Below are positions 46,905-64,000 of a stretch of 64,000 nt of DNA, in pieces (the stretch's first letter is position 1; the number at the start of each line of letters is the position of its first letter). The stretch is from Gambelia wislizenii (taxonomy: Eukaryota; Chordata; Lepidosauria; Squamata; Crotaphytidae): NCBI GenBank assembly GCA_030847615.1, contig JAUMIR010000002.1:197143809-197207808 (forward strand), given 5' to 3'. A program made the translations under genes and the position numbers. Under the pieces are notes generated by a model. That model worked only from the letters and a program-made list of their open reading frames with translations, was not told where the DNA came from and searched no databases.

Positions 46905-47830
46905 TTAACTGCCATCAAGTAGACTTGTGCTGCCCTGGTGGTGCAGTGGTTAAATGCCAGTACTGCAAGCCACAACATAAGTTTGATCCACAGGGCTCCA
47001 AGGTTCACTCAGCCTTCCATCCTTCTGTAGGTCGCTAAAATGAGCGAGTGCTTCGGTACTGATAAGTGGTATAAAAATAGAAGTGGTATTGCTATTGGTG
47101 ATCCTATGAATAAGAGACCTACAAATTGCCCTATCTTCAACAGCCTTGCTCAGGTCTTGCAGATTCAGGGCCGTAGCTTTCTTGAGTGAGTCTATCCATC
47201 TGGGTATGTAGTCTTCCTCTTTTCCTATTGCCTTCTACCTTATTGAGAATTATTGTCTCTTCTAGTGAGTCATGCCTTCGCATGATATGGTCAAAGTACA
47301 CTTCAGTTTAGTTATCTTGGCTTCTATGATTTTGGGCTTGATTTGTTCTAGGACCCATTTATTTGTCTTTTTATCTGGCCACAGTATCCATAGAACTCTC
47401 CTCCAGCATTTCAACATATTTCAAATGAATTTATTTTCTTCTTATCAGCTTTCTTCACTGTCTAGCTTTCACAACCATACATTGAAATTGGAAATATTAT
47501 GGCATGGACAATCCTAACATTAGTAATCAACTATCTGTCTTTACACAAAAGGATCTTACCTAATTCCCTCACAACTGCCCTTCCAAATTCTAGTCTTCTG
47601 GTTTCTTGGCTGCAGTCTCCACTCTGATTAATGACTTAGCCAAGGTATGGAAAATCGTGAACTCTTTCAAGGTCTTCGTTGTCTGCTTTAAAGTTATGTA
47701 AACTTTCTGTGGTAATTATTTTTTGTTTTCTTAATGTGTCAACTGTAAACCTGTCTTAGCACTTTTTTTTCCTGACTTTCTTCAGTAATAGTTCCAAGTA
47801 TTTGCTGTTTTCTGCTAGTTACTACCTTGG
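46905..47830 (-). mobile_element. Bov-B LINE 3' portion, antisense, carrying a SINE
   Basis: 46905-46926 and 47097-47830 are collinear Bov-B 3' sequence in reverse (gagtctatccatctgg, tcttctagtgagtcatgcct, agctttcacaaccatacatt). The minus strand keeps no long frame. A tRNA-derived SINE lies at 46927-47096. Confidence 0.82.
46927..47096 (+). repeat. tRNA-derived SINE inside Bov-B
   Basis: gctgccctggtggtgcagtgg (A-box region), gtttgatccacag (B-box region), then ggttcactcagccttccatc and gtcgctaaaatgag, a layout known from squamate SINEs. Confidence 0.65.
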
Positions 47831-48289
47831 AATAATTTATAGATCAACACTCTGGCATCAATGTGAAATCGGAACTAGAACAAACTGATTGACTTAATTG
47901 CAAAACAGCAGATCATCATTTACGTAAAACAAATCTCACTGAGCCAATGGGTTTGTTAGGACAAACAGTTGGGATTTCTCCCATGGCTTCAAGTATGCAT
48001 GTTTTTTTTTAAAAAAGGTATCTACAGCACATCAACTTAAACAGTTCCAATCTGAGCAGTAGAGGCAGAGGAGGCTAGGTCATAGTAGGTAATACTTCTT
48101 ATAATCCCATGGAGTGGGAGAGAATACTTCCCATAGTATTCCCCGATCAGGAACCATGGAACAGTTTATTAGTCATTAGGGGTGTCAACATTGGCAGGCA
48201 GGTTGTTACTAATTTTGCATATGTGCAGATACATTTGCCTATGTCCAGATACATTTTTAATAATACGTTATGATTAGGGTTTTAAATCT
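47831..48289. other. Intergenic, nothing recognised
   Basis: AT-rich sequence upstream of NT5C with no nameable feature. Confidence 0.45.
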
Positions 48290-48500
48290 TGAATTAAGTC
48301 TTGGAGGTCTGTGGCAACAAAATGTATTTGAAGGGGATCCCTAGTAAAGAAAAGGTTAGGAGCCACTGATTAAGTACATTTCTGTCAGATAATTCCTAAG
48401 GAGACTCAAGCAAAGAGGAGTCTTGATGGGATATCCCAGTGGCTCTTAACCTTTTCTTTACCAGGGACCTCCTTTAAATATCTTTTGTTGTCATGGTCCC
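48290..48500. repeat. Fold-back repeat upstream of NT5C
   Basis: About 48312-48369 (caacaaaatgtatttgaagg..gtaaagaaaaggttagg) is an inverted copy of about 48428-48494. Arms of 55-60 bases are separated by about 60 bases. Probably a hAT-type MITE. Confidence 0.65.
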
Positions 48501-48506
48501 CTCTAG

Positions 48507-59429
<10,923 letters not shown>

Positions 59430-59600
59430 AAAGAGTCTTGCACGTCAACTGGCAATGGAACTGGAAAGAAGGAAGCGCATACTCAGTTGGCCAGCCCAGA
59501 TGAGAAAAGATATCTCATTTTCCTCCTCAGTTTGCACCAAAATTGTACCTCAGCTTGATTACGCTTGGAATATTCAAGTTATTAAACATTTAAATCCTCA
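59430..59600 (+). promoter_or_regulatory. NT5C: NT5C 3' UTR with ATTAAA signal
   Basis: ATTAAA at 59581-59586 is the best-placed poly(A) signal, giving a 3' UTR of about 170 bases that ends before a MITE at 59654. An AATAAA overlapping the stop codon (59425-59430) is too early to be the only signal. Confidence 0.55.
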
Positions 59601-59653
59601 TGTGTTTTTACCATCTATATAGGTACACAGATCTGCAAAAAACAAAAACAAAA

Positions 59654-60026
59654 CAGTAGTCATTCCTCCACATTTGTGGGTTAACATTCATGGGTCTGAT
59701 TATTCGCAGATTACAAAATACGTTCTCTCTAGGCATTTTCTAGGTCCTCAAGTGTGATTCTATGGTATGGTTCTGCTAGAAGCTGATCACAGAGTCACAC
59801 TGAGGGACCTAGAGATTTCTAGAGAGAAGACTTCTCTAGGCATATGTAAGTACTCTAGTGTGATTTTATGGCTGGATGTTGATTGCAGAAATGCACTGGA
59901 GGACCTACAAATGCCTAGAGAAGTGTTCTTTCAGGTAAAAAAAAATAGCAGGATTTTGTTTTATGTTTTTTCTACTTTCATGGGGGTCTTCCACCACTAA
60001 CACCCACAAAAGTTCAGGGCTATCTG
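59654..60026. mobile_element. Tigger-like MITE between NT5C and ARMC7
   Basis: The left end CAGTAGTCATTCCTCCACAT and right end cagggctatctg are diverged inverted ends. The interior has three copies of an aggac/tctctaggcat..tgtgatt module about 110 bases apart. It fills most of the space between the two convergent genes. Confidence 0.6.
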
Positions 60027-60414
60027 TAGTTCCACATCACTAAGTGTTCTGTATATTTCTTTAGGGTTCTGTCACCTGAATACTCTGTTACTTAACAAAA
60101 AACTGACCCCAGTTAAAGGAACCATATTTTATCCTTATGGTTCTCTTCTACTACACAGCCAGTGTAATAACTACAGACCTGCATAGACCTCATATGATGT
60201 TCTTCAAACCAATTACCGGTAACTCTAACATCAGAATATTTAAGGAGCCCCTAAAATGACAAGAGAGCCAAATGTGCATATAAGAGTTAACTCAAAATCC
60301 CTTATGGTCACTTCTGAACATGTGCTGGATCTCCTCACCTTACATTTAGCTTTTCCAGCAAGAAGTGCTACTGCTTCTTTAAGGAAAATCCTTTCGGTTC
60401 CCTGCATGGCTGCA

Positions 60415-60752
60415 TCAGTCCTTTGGTAGTGGGATCCCTAAAGCGGTGTGCTTAGTTAGGTTCCTGGCCTCCTCTACCTGAAGAGGGGTGCAGTAATCTT
60501 CAAGGAAGACAGTTGACAGGTTTTGGAGCCTTCTGTTGGCTGAGAGGGAGAACCGCAGCATGCACTCTACCACGGGGAGAGCAGTGATCTGTTTGCGAGA
60601 CTGGGGTGTGGTCAGGTACATCAGGGTAGTAACAGCAGACAGCACAGTCTCCTCGTTGGAACTGGACAGGCAGTTGACCACAGCAGAGACTCCATCTGCC
60701 TCCAAGATATAGTCTTTGTTGATTTTGTCCAGGCAGAGGTTACAAAGGCCAC
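60415..60752 (-). CDS. ARMC7: ARMC7, armadillo repeat-containing 7 (3'-terminal coding exon only)
   Basis: Reading the minus strand, the acceptor TGACATAG precedes 60752. The exon finishes a Gly codon and runs [15 protein letters not shown] through [26 protein letters not shown] and FLEDYCTP to GIPLPKD and TGA (stop at 60417-60415). This is 111 complete codons matching the C-terminal half of the roughly 198-residue ARMC7, an armadillo-repeat protein of poorly defined function. The blocks GLCNLC, [17 protein letters not shown] and ALGIPLP are the recognisable matches. Upstream exons would lie at higher coordinates; I found none before 64000, consistent with a long preceding intron. No clear poly(A) signal was seen in the 985 bases separating its stop from that of NT5C. 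Confidence 0.93.
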
Positions 60753-61181
60753 CTATGTCAGAGAGATAATGTGTTAGTAAAGATAGCTAGCAGCTCTCTC
60801 TTTAACCCCATCTTCTTTGTACAGTAATTTAAGCAGTTTTGAGCAATTAGGTTCTTTAGCTCTTTCCTGCCTATGTGCCCACTTCTGCAGCATTCATGAA
60901 CAAAATGTAGCCAGAAGTTCATCTGCATCTGTGTTTCCTTAGAAATACTGCTGCTGCTTAATTTACAGTCCTAAGCATGTTCCCTGGGATGCAGTTCACA
61001 CTGGATTCAGACTCAGTACCTAAAAGGATCAGGATTAATGTTGGAAGTCTAGGAGGTCCAAGATAAACATCTCAATCTGAAGAAACCTGACAGTTTCCTG
61101 ATAACTGGAATATGCATAATATTCAGAGGAACACAGATAACCATTAGCTATATACTTTAATCACCTCCAGCAGAATGACTA

Positions 61182-61571
61182 CAGCCACTGCTCCACATTT
61201 GTGGATTTAACTTTTGCTGATTTTTAAATTAATGGATTATTTGCTGCCCTATGCCATTTTTAATAGGGAAATTCTCACGAGACTAAAAGAGACTATGAAT
61301 GCACTGCGAGGCTTGTAAATTCCTGTTAAAAATGGCATAGGGCAAGAGTGGAGGAGGTAGCAAGCCCTGCCAGCCACTCACTTGTCTTGCGAAGGAACTT
61401 TGCCACCTCAAAGGCATCTGTGGTGGGTTGAATCCACAGATCATACGTGTGTGTGTATGTGTGTGTATGTGCACGTGTTAAATATGGCTTGAGGGGCCTA
61501 GAGATATTCATAGTTTTCCCACTTTTGCAAGGGTCCTGTGCTCCTAAACCCAGCGAATAGGGAGGGCCAAT
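61182..61571. mobile_element. Tigger-like MITE upstream of the ARMC7 terminal exon
   Basis: CAGCCACTGCTCCACATTTG with inverted agcgaatagggagggccaat at the right and TA at 61180-61181. Contains an internal inverted pair (gccctatgccatttttaa / aaaaatggcatagggc). Confidence 0.65.
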
Positions 61572-62888
61572 TATACTTTTATCAGCAATATGTGTTGCAG
61601 ACAACATTATGCTAGTCCTGGATAAACTGAACTGCCTTTCACTTCATTTTGGTGCATAACTCAAGGTGATGACTTTGTCCTACCAAACCAGAATGGTTGG
61701 GACAAGGATATCTGAAGGATCAACTACCTCCTTTCATAAGAAGCTGCCCATAATGTATAACCATCATTGGAGGGTCAGTTATATGTTCCATAATCTAGAG
61801 AGGCTAAATTGGTGTGTCCTTAAGCCAAGACCTCAGTAGCATCTTCCCAGCTGAGGAACTCCCTTCTGAAGGAGGTGAGATTAGGTCCTATTACTTTGGT
61901 TCTAGAATTCTTTAAGCCTTGTAATCCTGTTTTATGTTACTCTTTTTTACATTTTAATGCTGCCCTCAAATTTTATTATGTTGCATATTTGCTTGCTCCT
62001 GTATTTCTCACTTCCATATTTTATTGTAAATCACCTCAGGTACCTGATAAATGAAAGATGAGATTTATGAATTTTAATAAATAAATTGTAGCTTACCATA
62101 GTGTGGATATAGCCACCAAGAAAGCCTATAATCTATCTGATTCTGCCAACTGCTGAATAAAATGTTTTCAAAGTTCTTTGCCTGATAAAAAATTTGCAAG
62201 AGCAGCAGAGTTGGAAAAGTCTCCCTATTTAGCAGGATACAGCAAATGATTGGCTTGCCAAGAGATTGAACAAATGTGGTGGCGCGTTCTCATTTTATCA
62301 TTAAATCCCTGAAAAAGTATGTGGGCAGCAGACAGCAAAGGAAGCTGATTTTCCAGGTTTAAACGTTCTATTAAAATCTAGTTCTGTAATCACAGTGACT
62401 TATAAACACTGCACACATTTTCAAAAATATGTATCTCTTATACTTGCTAAATGAGCTTCATGTGAATTTGGCATCTGTTGCCAAAGGTCAAAAGGGTGAA
62501 AAAGAGCAGGCAAGAGACACAGCTTATTTTAGGCTTGGAACTGTAAGAGTTCCTCTCTTTCAAAGTTTACTGTTCCTGTGGTGTGTCAGTACTATTTTAA
62601 CCATTCTGACACTGCCATTGTTTCCTCTTTATTCTTCAGGGGATGATAGGACAACTCAATCCTCAGCAGAATCCAAAAAATTTTCTCAGCAGACTCAGTA
62701 GCAACCCGTTCCCAAGAATACTCACACACAGTGTTTGATGTCCAAATAAGCAGGAGGCACTTTTATCTTCAAAGTCAAGCAGTTGCAGTATGTATAAATA
62801 ATTACAATTGAAGGAGAAACTGCTTCACCAGGCCTCAGCATTCACAGGAAGAGAAGGAAGTGAGTTCTGTTCTGAGCTCCCATATATA
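61572..62888. other. ARMC7 intron (minus strand), nothing recognised
   Basis: About 1.3 kb of AT-rich sequence. A LINE-like 3' tail with AATAAATAAAT lies at about 61890-62095. The open frame at 62429-62701 has no recognisable homology. No ARMC7 exon is seen here. Confidence 0.5.
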
Positions 62889-63614
62889 CAGTTGCCCCTC
62901 GACATTCATGGCTTTCACACTCGCAGTTTTGATTATTCGCGGTTTAGCCCCAGCCCCTTAGGGAAGGCTGCTGAGAGGCGGGGCAACCTCCTGCCTGCAC
63001 CTTCTCCGGCCTTCCAGAGGTGGCTCTGGGGCTTCAAGCCCCGGAGTCTGCTCAGGAAGGCCAGGGGGTGGGGCGGGCAGCCTCCCTCCCTCTGCCTTTC
63101 CTGGCCTTCCTAAAGGGGCTCCGAGGCTTCTAAGACCCGGAGTCCCTTCAGGAAGGCCGGGGAGAGGCTGGGCAGCTTCCCTCCCGCCCACCTGCTGCCT
63201 TCCCCGGCATTCCTAAGTGGGCTCTGGGGCTCCAAAGCCCCGGAGTCCGCTCAGAAAGCCTCCTCCCCATCCGCCCGCTGCCTTCCCTGGCCTTTTTAAG
63301 CAGGCTCTGGGGCTCCAAAGCCCCGGCGCCCACTTCGGAAGGCCAGGGAGAGACAGCGCAGCCTCCTCCCCACCCGCCCGCCCGCTCACCCGCCCACCTG
63401 CTGCTGTTCCCGGCCTTCCGAAGTGGGCTCTGGGTATTCTAAGGCCCGGAGTCCCCTCAGGAAGGCTTGTGGAGAGGCCAGCCAGGGAGATACCCTCCCG
63501 CTGCCTCCCTCCCTCTGGGGGGGGGGTGTTTGCGGGAGCAGTTGTTATTTGCAGTTTTTCCACATTCGCGGGGGTCTCAAGAACGTAAGCCCCGCGAATG
63601 TGGAGGGACGACTG
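62889..63614. mobile_element. Tigger/mariner-like serial-hairpin element (copy 3) in the ARMC7 intron
   Basis: The left end CAGTTGCCCCTCGACATTCA and the right end (cattcgcggggg..aatgtggagggacgactg) are inverted, with TA at 62887-62888 and 63615-63616. The core has five palindromes of about 55 bases at 63008-63062, 63103-63158, 63206-63260, 63289-63344 and 63412-63466, each with ggccttcc at one side, ggaaggcc at the other and ctctggggct near the centre. Confidence 0.85.
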
Positions 63615-63616
63615 TA

Positions 63617-64000
63617 CATCTACAGGACATTGCCCCCTAGTGGCCTGACTAGGCATGACTTGGTAGTTCATGCAGTCAGCCATTTTGACTCAGCATGGTT
63701 CTGCAGTTGTTTGGCCATTTTATAATGGAGTTCAATCTCTAACTCCTGACATTTATCAAAAATGTAGTATTATTGAAGCTGCAGCTAGTAGGGAGGCTTG
63801 AGGCTTCAGATCCCTTTTTCTTGACTCTTGCCTTTTCTTTCTGCTCCTCAGAACTTCTATTTGTGAACACTTTCCACAAAGCTGCTTCAATCTGTGTAAA
63901 ATTCAAAATCTACATTTTCCAAAGGCATCTCCTTCAAATCTGGTCTACTGGCATATACAATCTCTAGGTTAGCCTTACAATCATGGACCAATCCATCCTC
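63617..64000. other. End of window, nothing recognised
   Basis: Non-coding sequence, presumably ARMC7 intron. No exon or repeat identified. Confidence 0.45.

Noticed and set aside
63008..63466. Regularly spaced palindromes resembling a CRISPR array or integron attC sites
   Set aside because: The genome is vertebrate, the units diverge, the spacers are similar GC-rich sequence, and the array lies inside a TA-flanked transposon.
62958..63683. Long frames near the end of the window, tested as ARMC7 upstream exons
   Set aside because: They lie in the serial-hairpin element and lack any armadillo-repeat sequence.

Overview
The window is vertebrate nuclear DNA, almost certainly from a squamate reptile and probably an iguanian-type lizard. 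Introns have GT-AG splice sites and promoters sit in CpG islands. The repeats are squamate-typical: Bov-B LINEs, CR1 3' ends with the TCTATGATTC tail, SINEs derived from 5S rRNA and from tRNA that share a Bov-B-like tail, a DIRS-type element, a degraded L1, and many TA-flanked MITEs. There are no prokaryotic genes, tRNA genes, rRNA genes or CRISPR arrays. Species assignment is inference from repeat families only.

Four genes are recognisable, in the order known from human 17q25: SUMO2 (+, coding 11280-18676, complete, 4 exons, 95 aa), JPT1/HN1 (+, coding 27970-43010, complete, 5 exons, 157 aa), NT5C (+, coding 49059-59429, complete, 5 exons, 202 aa) and the 3'-terminal coding exon of ARMC7 (-, 60415-60752). 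NT5C and ARMC7 converge tail to tail. The genes are not functionally linked: a ubiquitin-like modifier, a microtubule-associated phosphoprotein, a nucleotide-recycling phosphatase and an armadillo protein. The block is conserved synteny, not an operon or pathway.

Layout: 1-10.8 kb is a repeat-rich upstream flank holding one Bov-B copy broken by three nested DNA transposons. 10.86-19.25 kb is SUMO2 with its CpG-island promoter. 19.25-27.5 kb is intergenic and carries a DIRS-like element with inverted terminal repeats. 27.5-43.9 kb is JPT1, whose promoter has a TATA box and four CCAAT boxes. 43.9-48.5 kb is intergenic with a long-inverted-repeat element and a second Bov-B. 48.6-59.6 kb is NT5C, whose 7.1 kb first intron holds a nested MITE stack and an L1 remnant. 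60.4-64 kb is the ARMC7 terminal exon and its upstream intron.

The most unusual material is structural. Three mariner/Tigger-like elements flanked by TA (4402-5921, 35608-36437, 62889-63614) consist largely of chains of GC-rich near-perfect palindromes. Two further elements (3500-4280 and 45295-46646) also carry long internal hairpins. I see no evidence of a new protein-coding system; the serial-palindrome elements are the best candidate for something not well described.
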